NCBI GenBank assembly: GCA_038209555.1
Contig: JBBQXP010000005.1
Coordinates: forward strand, 1 to 48,905
Direction: 5' to 3'
Length of the DNA: 48,905 nt
Origin: DASQGA01 sp038209555
GTDB lineage: Bacteria > Actinomycetota > Thermoleophilia > Gaiellales > Gaiellaceae
Each line of letters starts with the position of its first letter. Positions within the stretch are counted from its first letter, which is position 1. The position numbers were made by a program, and so were the translations under genes. The notes beneath the pieces were generated by a model. It did no database searches. It had not been told where the DNA came from and worked only from the letters and a program-made list of their open reading frames with translations. This document shows, piece by piece, positions 42,165-48,905 of the stretch.

Positions 42165-43882
42165 GCGTCGACCGTCTCACCCTCGGGGTACTCGAGGATG
42201 TCGATCGCGGCGGCGCCTGCGGGGATCATGGGGAAGCACTTCTCCTCCGGGTCGCAGCGAGCGTCGACGACGGCAGCCCGTCCGCAGGTGAGTGCCTCGT
42301 CCAGGGTCTCCTCGAGCCGGTCCTCCGAGTCGACCGTGAACCCGGCGCATCCGTAGGCCTCCGCGAGCATCGCGTAGTCGGGGACCTGGTGGGTCAGGTG
42401 GGTCTGTGCGAAGCGCTCGGCATAGAACATCTCCTGCCACTGGCGCACCATCCCGAGCCAGCCGTTGTTCACGACGACGGTCACGATCGGGAGCCCTTCG
42501 AGGGCTGCCGTCGCGAGCTCCTGACACGTCATCTGGAAGCAGCCGTCGCCGTCGACGCAGATGACTGTGGCGTCGGGACGGGCGGCCTTGGCGCCGATTG
42601 CAGCCGGGACGCCATAGCCCATCGTCCCGAGCCCGCCCGAGGTGATGAAACTGCGGGGCCGGTCGCAGACGAGGTACTGCATCGCCCACATCTGGTGCTG
42701 GCCGACACCGGTCGTCCAGACGACGTCGCGCCCCACGGTCAGGTCGCGGAGCGCCTCGAGGACGGTCTGTGGCTTCAGGGTGTCCCCGTCCCGGTCGTAC
42801 CGGTAGGGAAATGCGTCCCGCCACTCGTCGATCTGCGTCCGCCAGGCGCTCGGGCTTTCCGCACCTTCCTCCCGCAGGCGGCCCACCTCGCGGGCGAGCC
42901 CCGCGAGCGCGAGCTTGAGCGGGCCGACGACAGGGATGTCGGCGTGCCGGAGCTTCCCGATCTCGGCGGCGTCGACGTCGAGATGGATGACCTGCGCGCC
43001 CGGCGCGAACGCCGTCAGCTTGCCCGTCACGCGGTCGTCGAAGCGGGAGCCGACCGCGATCAGCAGATCACACTTGTTCATGGCCCAGTTCGCCCACTTG
43101 GAGCCGTGCATCCCGGGCAACCCTGCGTGGAGCGGGTGCGACTCGGGGAAAGCGCCCTTCGCCATGAGCGTCGTCACGACCGGCAGCCCGCCCGCCTCGG
43201 CGAGCTCGCGGAGCTCCTCACAAGCCTCTGCGTTCACGACGCCGCCGCCGACATAGAGCACGGGCTTCTCCGCGGCGGCGATCGCCCGCGCCGCCTCGCC
43301 GAGCTGGCGCGCGTTGACCTTGTGTGGCGGCTTCCAGCCAGGCAGGTCGACCTCGTCCGGATAACGGAAGTCAATCGCCGCTTCCTGGACGTCCTTGGCA
43401 ACGTCTACGAGCACCGGCCCGCAGCGGCCCGTGCGAGCGACGTGGAAGGCGGCCTTCATGACGTGCGGGAGCTCCTCGACGTCCTGGACGAGCCACGAGT
43501 GCTTGACGATCGGGAGCGTGATCCCGGTGGCGTCGACCTCCTGGAAGGCGTCGGTCCCGATCAGGTTGGTTCGAACCTGGCCCGTGATGCAGACGAGAGG
43601 CGTCGAGTCCATCCAGGCATCCGCGATCGGGGTGACGAGGTTCGTGGCACCCGGCCCGGAGGTTGCCATGGCGACCCCGACACGGCCTGAAGCCCGTGCG
43701 TATCCCTCGGCCATGTGGCCCGCGCCCTGCTCGTGACGAGCGAGGACGTGCCGCACGCTCGTGCCGCGGGCGATCGAGTCATACGTGGGCAGGATCGCAC
43801 CGCCGGGGATCCCGAACATCACGTCCACGCCCTCCGCCTCGAGCGAGCGGAGGATGGCGTCGGAACCCAGCATCTTGGCCAT
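42161..43882 (-). CDS. ilvB: acetolactate synthase large (catalytic) subunit
   Basis: ThDP enzyme of 573 residues. The ATG at 43882 (MAKMLGSDAILRSLEAEGVD) overlaps the stop of the upstream gene. Catalytic Glu in HVLARHEQGAGHMAEGYARA, FAD-site region, and ThDP motif GDGCFQMTCQELATA ending in NNGWLGMVRQWQEMFY. Condenses pyruvate with pyruvate or 2-oxobutyrate. Part of the translationally coupled leuA-leuB2-ilvB-ilvN block. Confidence 0.96.
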   Translation of the reverse strand: MAKMLGSDAILRSLEAEGVDVMFGIPGGAILPTYDSIARGTSVRHVLARHEQGAGHMAEGYARASGRVGVAMATSGPGATNLVTPIADAWMDSTPLVCITGQVRTNLIGTDAFQEVDATGITLPIVKHSWLVQDVEELPHVMKAAFHVARTGRCGPVLVDVAKDVQEAAIDFRYPDEVDLPGWKPPHKVNARQLGEAARAIAAAEKPVLYVGGGVVNAEACEELRELAEAGGLPVVTTLMAKGAFPESHPLHAGLPGMHGSKWANWAMNKCDLLIAVGSRFDDRVTGKLTAFAPGAQVIHLDVDAAEIGKLRHADIPVVGPLKLALAGLAREVGRLREEGAESPSAWRTQIDEWRDAFPYRYDRDGDTLKPQTVLEALRDLTVGRDVVWTTGVGQHQMWAMQYLVCDRPRSFITSGGLGTMGYGVPAAIGAKAARPDATVICVDGDGCFQMTCQELATAALEGLPIVTVVVNNGWLGMVRQWQEMFYAERFAQTHLTHQVPDYAMLAEAYGCAGFTVDSEDRLEETLDEALTCGRAAVVDARCDPEEKCFPMIPAGAAAIDILEYPEGETVDA

Positions 43883-44829
43883 CAGGCGTACGCTCGCCGG
43901 TAGAATTCGAAGTTCGTAACGCGACGTGGAAGCTCTGCAAGCAGCGCATCCATGAACTCGCGTGTCGTGGACGCCACGCCGGAGGCGACCATGTCCGGCG
44001 TGCACGCACCATCGGCGACCGCGCCGGCCACTGCCTCGGCGAGCGTCGCGGCCGCACTCGGCTCGTGCAGGCCTTCGTCGAGCATGAGCGACGCGGCGAG
44101 AAGCATCGAGCAAGGATTCGCAACGCCCTGCCCGGCTTCCTCGCTTGCGACGTCGTCACCAGGGAAGAAGACCCCGGGTCCGTGACCCAGGAGGCCGTGA
44201 GCGACAACGCAGCGTCCTCGCTCGCTCGATGCAACGATGCCGGCGAGAGCATCGCCGAGCGCCGGCATCGTGACCGCAACGTCCACAGACTCCACGTCGA
44301 AGATCAGGCGCCGGACGGCGTCGGCTACGCCCAGGTGCTCCACGAGGACGCCGTCGTACCGGGCCGAGACGCGCTCGACGAGCGAGCTCCAGCCGGAGTC
44401 CGAAGCAACCGAGACGAGGCTGGCGCTCCCTGCGACCGCGGTCTGGAAGGCACGCTCGACCGTCCACTCCGCGGCGTCGTCTGCGAGGGGCGTGAGGACG
44501 GAGACGTCTGCCTGGCCGGTCGCACGGACGCGGGTGACGCGCGTGCGAAGGTCGAGCTCGGCGACGACACCGGCGAGCGCCGGCTCCTCGGCTGCGGCGA
44601 CGAGCACGGCGTCCGCGGCCACGTACGCTGCCCGCGTCTCCGCGGGAAGGTGATGCCCCGACCTGCTGAGCGCCTCGCCGCCGAACGGTACGTGCGTCTC
44701 CTCGACCGCAAAGCCGTGGTGGCGAGAGACCGCGGCGACTGCGCGACTGGCCTCGGCCATGACCTCGGGGCCGACGCCGTCCCCCGCCAGGCAGGCGACT
44801 CTGTAGTTGCGCTTCCCGCTCGGTGTCAT
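43882..44829 (-). CDS. diverged isopropylmalate/isocitrate dehydrogenase-family paralogue
   Basis: LeuB-like protein of 315 residues (VACLAGDGVGPEVMAEASRA, PFGGEALSRSGHHLPAETRA, QGVANPCSMLLAASLMLDEG). Against the intact LeuB in this window several functional residues are missing. RELVGGLYYG is replaced by LTPLADDAAE, SVDKANV by SVASDSG (Lys lost), and the aspartates of VDNAAM and ILSD are Ala and Gly, while FGD is kept as LGD. It may be catalytically dead, regulatory, or adapted to another substrate. It overlaps both leuA and ilvB by ATGA, so it is produced with them. Confidence 0.82.
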   Translation of the reverse strand: MTPSGKRNYRVACLAGDGVGPEVMAEASRAVAAVSRHHGFAVEETHVPFGGEALSRSGHHLPAETRAAYVAADAVLVAAAEEPALAGVVAELDLRTRVTRVRATGQADVSVLTPLADDAAEWTVERAFQTAVAGSASLVSVASDSGWSSLVERVSARYDGVLVEHLGVADAVRRLIFDVESVDVAVTMPALGDALAGIVASSERGRCVVAHGLLGHGPGVFFPGDDVASEEAGQGVANPCSMLLAASLMLDEGLHEPSAAATLAEAVAGAVADGACTPDMVASGVASTTREFMDALLAELPRRVTNFEFYRRAYA

Positions 44830-45974
44830 CGGACTCCAACCTCCGTGAAGACGTCATGGACGGATACGTGCTTCTGTGTATCGGCAAGGCGCTTGAAACG
44901 CGCAAATGCGTCGTTCAACCCGTCACCTTCGAGGCGGTAGCCGAGATCGGCGCACGCGAGCGCGAAGGCGTGACGGCCCGAGTGCTTTCCGAGCGGCAGC
45001 GTCATTCGGAGACCGAGCTCCTCGGGATCCATGATCTGGTAGGTCGCCGAGTCCTTCAACATCCCGTCCTGATGGATTCCGGCCTCGTGCGCGAACGCAT
45101 TCGCGCCCACGATCGCCTTGTTCCGCTGAAGCGCGTACCCCGTCAGCCGCGAGACCAGCAGCGAGGCCGCCCCGATCTCACGCGGATTCACGCCGGTCTC
45201 GACTTCGAAGGCGGACCGACGCACCTTGAGCGCCATCACGACCTCCTCGAGCGCTGCGTTCCCGGCCCGCTCGCCGAGCCCGTTCAGCGTGCACTCGATC
45301 TGTGTCGCGCCCGCTTGCACCCCGGCGAGAGAGTTCGCGACCGCGAGCCCGAGGTCGTTGTGGCAGTGGACGGAGAGCGAGACTTCACGGAGCTCGGGGC
45401 AGAGGTGCTGGACCTCGAGCAGGAAGGACGCGTGCTCCTCGGGCAGGCAGTAGCCGACCGTGTCGGGGAGGTTGATCGTGGTCGCACCCGCCCGGATCGC
45501 CTCGCGCGCGACCTGGGCCACGAAGCGCGGGTCGGAGCGGGTGGCGTCCTCGCAGGAAAACTCGACCTCGTCAGCGAGCTCCGCCGCGTAGCCGACCGCC
45601 CAGCGGGCCTGTTCGACGACCTCTGCCGGCTCCAGGCGGAGCTTTTTCTCCATGTGGATCTTGCTGGTGGCGAGGAAGACGTGGAGACGCGAGCGCTGCG
45701 CGTCCGCGAGCGCCTCGGCCGAGGCGTCGATGTCCTCCTTCCGCGTTCGGCAGAGCGACGCGACCGTGGTGCGTTCGACCACGCGCGCGACTGCCTGCAC
45801 TCCTTCGAAGTCGCCCGGGGACGAGACGGCGAAGCCCGCCTCGATCACGTCGACACCGAGGCGCTCGAGCTGCTCGGCGATCTCGGCTTTCTCGTCGGGC
45901 GCGAGCGCGATCCCCGGCGACTGCTCGCCGTCGCGCAAGGTGGTATCGAAAATCGTGATCCTGCGGACTGACAC
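44826..45974 (-). CDS. leuA: 2-isopropylmalate synthase, short form
   Basis: Enzyme of 382 residues condensing 2-oxoisovalerate with acetyl-CoA. GTG 45974 follows GAGGAGGAG. The TIM barrel starts ITIFDTTLRDGEQSPGIALA; the metal His pair is in LSVHCHNDLGLAVANSLAG, and NGLGERAGNAALEEVVMAL is diagnostic. The C-terminus ends soon after RLADTQKHVSVHDVF, so the roughly 120-residue LeuA dimer/leucine-binding domain is absent. The same length is seen in homocitrate/citramalate-type synthases, so substrate preference could differ, but the leu/ilv context favours LeuA. Overlaps the next gene by ATGA. Confidence 0.88.
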   Translation of the reverse strand: MSVRRITIFDTTLRDGEQSPGIALAPDEKAEIAEQLERLGVDVIEAGFAVSSPGDFEGVQAVARVVERTTVASLCRTRKEDIDASAEALADAQRSRLHVFLATSKIHMEKKLRLEPAEVVEQARWAVGYAAELADEVEFSCEDATRSDPRFVAQVAREAIRAGATTINLPDTVGYCLPEEHASFLLEVQHLCPELREVSLSVHCHNDLGLAVANSLAGVQAGATQIECTLNGLGERAGNAALEEVVMALKVRRSAFEVETGVNPREIGAASLLVSRLTGYALQRNKAIVGANAFAHEAGIHQDGMLKDSATYQIMDPEELGLRMTLPLGKHSGRHAFALACADLGYRLEGDGLNDAFARFKRLADTQKHVSVHDVFTEVGVR

Positions 45975-46067
45975 TTGCTCCTCCTCGTGGTTTGAACCCC
46001 TGCACCGGAGACGCACGTCTCCCGTGATCCGGTCGGCGTGTGCGCCTGCGCGGCGCGTGGTCGTGTA

Positions 46068-46085
46068 CTCCCCCTAGAGGGGGAG
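46068..46085 (-). promoter_or_regulatory. attenuator-type hairpin over the leader-peptide stop
   Basis: Seven-base arms, CTCCCCC and GGGGGAG, with a four-base loop cover the final Leu codons and TAG of the leader peptide. Further hairpins follow in the leuA leader, including GGAGAC-N4-GTCTCC at 46007-46022 and GCGCC/GGCGC near 46043. A ribosome stalled on the Leu/Ile/Val codons would prevent this helix, as in amino acid attenuation. Confidence 0.55.
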
Positions 46086-46172
46086 AATCACGGCGAGGAG
46101 AATGCTGTCGAGGCAGAGCGGCGCGCCGGCCGAACCGGTGCGCACAGAAAGGGTGGAATCGAGCCTCGTCAC
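46074..46172 (-). CDS. branched-chain amino acid leader peptide of the leuA-ilv operon
   Basis: GTG 46172 opens a 32-codon frame; an alternative GTG at 46145 gives 23 codons. It ends in APLCLDSILLAVILPL and TAG at 46074. Nine of the last 15 residues are Leu, Ile or Val, directly before a hairpin and 99 bases upstream of leuA. The start lies only a few bases after the predicted transcription start, so translation would be nearly leaderless. The composition and place match leader peptides of leu/ilv attenuators. Confidence 0.65.
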   Translation of the reverse strand: MTRLDSTLSVRTGSAGAPLCLDSILLAVILPL

Positions 46173-46181
46173 GTTGCTAGC

Positions 46182-46211
46182 AGTGTGGCGAGAGGTCGGT
46201 AGGTTTGTCAA
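46182..46211 (-). promoter_or_regulatory. leuA operon promoter
   Basis: TTGACA at 46211-46206 is a perfect -35 box. After 18 bases CACACT at 46187-46182 is a weak -10. Transcription would begin around 46175-46178, immediately before GTG 46172 of the leader peptide. Confidence 0.5.
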
Positions 46212-46251
46212 CCCCCGTCCGGGCAGTGCAGCTCCACGTCCGGGCGGATGC

Positions 46252-47079
46252 TCAGGCGCGCGCGGGAGCAGTTTGCCGCCGCCAGCTGGCCAGCGGCCGC
46301 AGGAAGAACCCGAGCGCCACGCCGAGGAACGAGAGCCAAGCAACGACCTCGAGCAGCGACGGGGCTCCGTTGTAGCCGAAGAGCGCTTTCAGGAACAGGC
46401 CGAAGTTCGAGTCCTCGCTGACGATCCCGTTCGTGTCCCAGAGGTGCTCGACGGTCACAGGCAAGAGACCGGCTTCCTGGAACTCGTGGATCCCATGCGC
46501 GAGAAGGCCCGCGGCGAACACGATCAGGAGGATTCCGGTCGCGGTGAAGAACTGGCGCAGGTTCAGCTTTCTCGACCCCATGTAGAGCGCGACGCCGAGC
46601 GAGATCGAGACGAGCAGCCCGATGACCGCGCCCACGCTGGTCGAAAGAGGCGTCGAACTCTCGCTGATCGCAAAGAGGAAGAGCGCCGTCTCCCAGCCTT
46701 CCCGTACGACCGCAAAGAAGACCACCGATGCGAGCCCGACAGCGGAACCGGCCGCGATCGCGCCCTGGAGGCGCGACTCGAGGTCACGCTTGATTCCCAT
46801 CGCCTGCTTCCGCATCCAGAAGACCATCCAGGTCAGCACCGCGACGGCGGAAAGCATCGCGACGCCCTCGAAGATCTGCTGGGCCCGGCCTTCAAGTTCC
46901 CCGACCGTGAAGAAGAGCGCCGCGCCCGTCACGGCCGAGACAAGGACGGCGGCTGCGGTGCCGGCCCAGATCGTCCGGAAGTGCTGGCGGTTGTCCGTCT
47001 TCGCGAGATACGCCAGGACGATTCCGACGATGAGGGAGGCCTCGAGGCCTTCCCTGGTCGTTACGAGGGCCGCACCCAA
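46252..47079 (-). CDS. efeU: FTR1/EfeU-family iron permease
   Basis: Inner-membrane permease of 275 residues with seven predicted helices. The two iron-binding REGxE motifs are R9-E-G-L-E13 near the N-terminus and VREGWETALF in the fourth helix. TTG start at 47079 has GAAGGAG six bases upstream. The partner genes efeO and efeB are not present, so it may act alone or with unlinked partners. An operator-like palindrome lies 34 bases upstream of the start. Confidence 0.9.
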   Translation of the reverse strand: MGAALVTTREGLEASLIVGIVLAYLAKTDNRQHFRTIWAGTAAAVLVSAVTGAALFFTVGELEGRAQQIFEGVAMLSAVAVLTWMVFWMRKQAMGIKRDLESRLQGAIAAGSAVGLASVVFFAVVREGWETALFLFAISESSTPLSTSVGAVIGLLVSISLGVALYMGSRKLNLRQFFTATGILLIVFAAGLLAHGIHEFQEAGLLPVTVEHLWDTNGIVSEDSNFGLFLKALFGYNGAPSLLEVVAWLSFLGVALGFFLRPLASWRRQTAPARA

Positions 47080-47112
47080 GTCGTTCTCCTTCGTGTCGAG
47101 TTCCGCTCAGTC

Positions 47113-47132
47113 TTGTAAGGCGCACCTTACAA
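47113..47132. promoter_or_regulatory. metal-regulator-like palindrome upstream of efeU
   Basis: TTGTAAGG-CGCA-CCTTACAA has perfect eight-base arms and a four-base spacer, between efeU and the divergent amidase gene. Length and symmetry fit a DtxR/IdeR- or Fur-type iron box, although it does not match the IdeR consensus exactly. Iron repression of efeU is the likely purpose. Confidence 0.5.
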
Positions 47133-47206
47133 CGAGGCGCACAATAGGAGTCGCGCTTCAGGGATGTCAAGCCGGAAGCGCTTTCAGCCGGCGCTACCCT
47201 TCGTCC

Positions 47207-47866
47207 GTGATCCCGATCCTTCTCTCAGTCGATGCCACGCCGGCGCCTGCTTCCCTCGTCTGCATCGATCCGGGGCACGCGCGAACGCCGAACCTCTCGA
47301 CCGAGCCGATCGGCCCAGGCTCGTCGATCCGCAAGATCAAGGACGGTGGCGGCACCGCCGGCGAGGCCGTGGTCGTCCTCCAGATTGCGCGCAAGGTGCG
47401 CTACCTGCTCGACCGCCGCGGGCTCCGCGTCGCGATGACGCGGACGGGCGCGGAGTTCACGTACGGGGCCGGCGGGAACGTCGACCGCGCACGCTTCTGC
47501 AACCGGCGAAACGCTGCTCTCATGCTCAGGATCCACGCGGACGGGTCGGTGAATCGAGCGCGCCACGGCGTCTCGACGCTCTATCCCGCCTGGCACCTGG
47601 GTTGGACGGACGACATCTACGCCCCCAGCCTCAGGGCTGCCCGCCTCGTCCAGCGTGCACTGGTGAGCTCGACGGGAGCAGCGAACCTGGGGCTCTCGCG
47701 GCGCTCGGACCTCACCGGCTTCAACTGGGCGAACGTCCCCGTGGTGCTCGCGGAGGCGGGGTTCCTCACGAACCGGGCCGAGCGGGCGCGTCTCACGTCC
47801 GCGCCCTATCAGTGGAAAGTGGCAGGCGCACTCACGCGCGCGTCGGCCAGTTTCGTCTCGAACTAG
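47207..47866 (+). CDS. N-acetylmuramoyl-L-alanine amidase (Amidase_3)
   Basis: Zn-dependent cell-wall amidase of 219 residues starting at GTG 47207. A short hydrophobic N-terminus (IPILLSVDATPAPASLV) may be a weak export signal. Zn ligands H24 (DPGHA), E53 (GTAGEAVVVL) and H110 (LRIHADGS), with catalytic E183 in LAEAGFLTNRAE; all are present. It contains no cell-wall binding domain. Its TAG stop is part of the CTAG site next to the insertion sequence, so the last codons could have been set by the insertion. Confidence 0.88.
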   Translation: MIPILLSVDATPAPASLVCIDPGHARTPNLSTEPIGPGSSIRKIKDGGGTAGEAVVVLQIARKVRYLLDRRGLRVAMTRTGAEFTYGAGGNVDRARFCNRRNAALMLRIHADGSVNRARHGVSTLYPAWHLGWTDDIYAPSLRAARLVQRALVSSTGAANLGLSRRSDLTGFNWANVPVVLAEAGFLTNRAERARLTSAPYQWKVAGALTRASASFVSN

Positions 47867-48810
47867 TTGTGGGACCCACAGACCTGTGAGACGCGGCTGA
47901 TTGGCGGCCGGCCGCCGAGTGAGCTGTGCGGTCGGTGTTGGTTGTACCAGCGGAGGTAGCCAGGGAGCGCTCGGGCGCGGTGGCTGCTGGTCGGGTAGGC
48001 GAAGCGGTAGGCCCACTCGCGCAGCAGGGTCTTGACGAGTGCTTCGGCTTTGCCGTTGGTCTGTGGGCGTCTGGGGCGGGTGTAGCGGCGGGCAATGCCG
48101 AGCTCGGCGCAGGCCGCTGCCCAGAGGTGTGAGCGGTAGCCGTTGCCGTTGTCTGTGAGGACGCGTTCGGTGCTGATCCCGCGTTCGCGGTACCAGCTGA
48201 CGGCGCGGCGGAGGAAGGCGACGCAGTCGGCGGGGCTCTCGCTGGGCAGCAGCTCTGCGTAGGCCAGGCGCGAGTGGTCGTCGATCGCCAGGTGCAGGTA
48301 CTGCCAGCCGGCGTGGCGGTTGCGGGCGAGTCGGTCGCCATGGATACGCTTGCCGACCGTCCAGAAGCGGCCGAGCTTCTTGATGTCGACGTGCACGAGC
48401 TCGCCCGGCCGCTCCCGCTCGTAGCGGACGACCGGTCCGCGGGTCGGCAGCCGCAACCGGGAGACGCCGTAGCGGCGGAGCACCTTCCAGACGGTTGAGG
48501 CCGGCAGGCCGAGCTGGCCGGCGACGATCAGCGGCCCCGCCTTCGCGTATTCGCGCGCGGCCAGGATGCGCTGCTCGAGCTCCCACGACAGCCGCCTTGG
48601 CTGGTGCTTCGGCACCGGCGGCCGGTCGGCCAACGCCGCCCAGCCACCCTCCTGGTAGCGACGCCAGAGCCGATAGCCGGTCGCGCGGCTTGCCCCACAG
48701 GCGGCCGCGGCCGCCCGCGGACTCTGACCAGCAAGAACAAGAGAAACGAGACGGCAACGCGACTCGAACGAGAACCTCATCCGTCGCGGCGGCTGCGTAG
48801 CGTTCAGCAT
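47863..48810 (-). CDS. IS481-family transposase
   Basis: DDE transposase of 315 residues. The N-terminal helix-turn-helix region (SRCRLVSLVLAGQSPRAAAA, ASRATGYRLWRRYQEGG) is followed by the rve integrase core. Catalytic Asp in LVHVDIKKLGRF, Asp in RVLTDNGNGYRS and Glu in QTNGKAEALVKTLL; C-terminal YNQHRPHSSLGGRPP. Frame intact, so it may be active. Its TAG stop (47865-47863) lies in the flanking CTAG target outside the inverted repeat. Confidence 0.93.
   Translation of the reverse strand: MLNATQPPRRMRFSFESRCRLVSLVLAGQSPRAAAAACGASRATGYRLWRRYQEGGWAALADRPPVPKHQPRRLSWELEQRILAAREYAKAGPLIVAGQLGLPASTVWKVLRRYGVSRLRLPTRGPVVRYERERPGELVHVDIKKLGRFWTVGKRIHGDRLARNRHAGWQYLHLAIDDHSRLAYAELLPSESPADCVAFLRRAVSWYRERGISTERVLTDNGNGYRSHLWAAACAELGIARRYTRPRRPQTNGKAEALVKTLLREWAYRFAYPTSSHRARALPGYLRWYNQHRPHSSLGGRPPISRVSQVCGSHN
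47868..47906 (+). repeat. left terminal inverted repeat of the IS
   Basis: Starts TGTGGGACCCACAG, then ACCTGTGAGAC, then GGCTGATTG. The blocks ACCTG, GAGAC and GGCTGATTG recur in inverted orientation at the right end, with small length differences between blocks. Confidence 0.7.
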
Positions 48811-48869
48811 TCCGGGCCTCCTAAGCGAGCTGGGGTATCGACAACCACCAGACTCGCCGGAGGCCCGGA

Positions 48870-48903
48870 CGCAATCAGCCGTCTCGCAGGTGTGTAGGCA
48901 ACA
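48870..48903 (-). repeat. right terminal inverted repeat of the IS
   Basis: Read from the end inward it is TGTTGCCTACAC, then ACCTGCGAGAC, then GGCTGATTG. It matches the left repeat in the inner blocks. If spacing is kept identical to the left end, the true tip could lie at 48905 or just outside the window. Confidence 0.65.
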
Positions 48904-48905
48904 GA

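Larger units (their letters stand above)
47868..48903 (-). mobile_element. IS481-family insertion sequence
   Basis: About 1.04 kb element: one transposase gene and imperfect terminal inverted repeats starting with TGT at both ends. Left flank ACTAGT at 47862-47867 fits the NCTAGN target preference known for IS481. The right end is at or within two bases of the window edge, so the matching target duplication cannot be seen. Confidence 0.8.

Noticed and set aside
1..48905. CRISPR array, rRNA or tRNA genes
   Set aside because: No regularly spaced repeats and no rRNA- or tRNA-like segments were recognised on reading.

Overview
The window is GC-rich bacterial chromosome with tightly packed genes, many GTG or TTG starts and repeated 1-8 base stop/start overlaps. 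The codon usage, the protein families and the leucine/isoleucine/threonine gene set point to an actinobacterium. A deep lineage such as Thermoleophilia is my best guess, by impression only, because there is no rRNA or other taxonomic marker here.

Layout. Positions 1-2040 hold a stand-alone methyltransferase-like gene, a small hypothetical protein and a secreted NlpC/P60 peptidase. Positions 2419-28357 are a same-strand catabolic island. It contains a FadR-type regulator with its own operator, a 3-hydroxyisobutyrate dehydrogenase-family enzyme, and E1alpha, E1beta and E2 of a 2-oxoacid dehydrogenase complex (no E3) interleaved with M24 'creatinase/prolidase' proteins. A branched-chain amino acid/amide ABC transporter follows, with the LivM permease fused to the LivG ATPase. 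Next come a DMT exporter, an amidohydrolase, an FAD oxidoreductase, a C-C hydrolase resembling 2,6-dihydroxypseudooxynicotine hydrolase, a third M24 protein, a Gfo/Idh/MocA oxidoreductase, a three-subunit molybdenum hydroxylase with a CoxG protein, and a coupled TPR/adenylate cyclase pair. Two carboxymuconolactone-decarboxylase-like (CMD) genes run on the opposite strand inside the island. One of them is interrupted by an in-frame TGA exactly at the second cysteine of its CxxC motif and is followed by a SECIS-like hairpin, so it is a selenoprotein candidate.

Positions 28389-29869 hold small accessory genes. Positions 29915-46211 form a branched-chain amino acid/threonine supercluster. leuC-leuD run forward. 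A SAM-I riboswitch drives a threonine-synthase paralogue, leuB and a 44-residue membrane protein on the reverse strand, divergent from an MscS channel gene. A long reverse-strand unit then reads leuA-leuB paralogue-ilvB-ilvN-ilvC-hom-thrC-thrB-ilvD. It is preceded by a promoter and an almost leaderless leader peptide rich in Leu/Ile/Val, the hallmark of ribosome-mediated attenuation. LeuA lacks the usual C-terminal regulatory domain, so control may have moved to the leader RNA. The leuB paralogue has lost key catalytic residues.

The right end holds an EfeU/FTR1 iron permease with an operator-like palindrome, a secreted or exported N-acetylmuramoyl-L-alanine amidase, and an IS481-family insertion sequence placed exactly at the amidase stop codon, in a CTAG target. 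The most interesting observations are the candidate selenocysteine CMD protein, the SAM riboswitch on a threonine-synthase paralogue, the leuA leader peptide, the non-canonical ACG start of E1beta, and the catabolic island itself.
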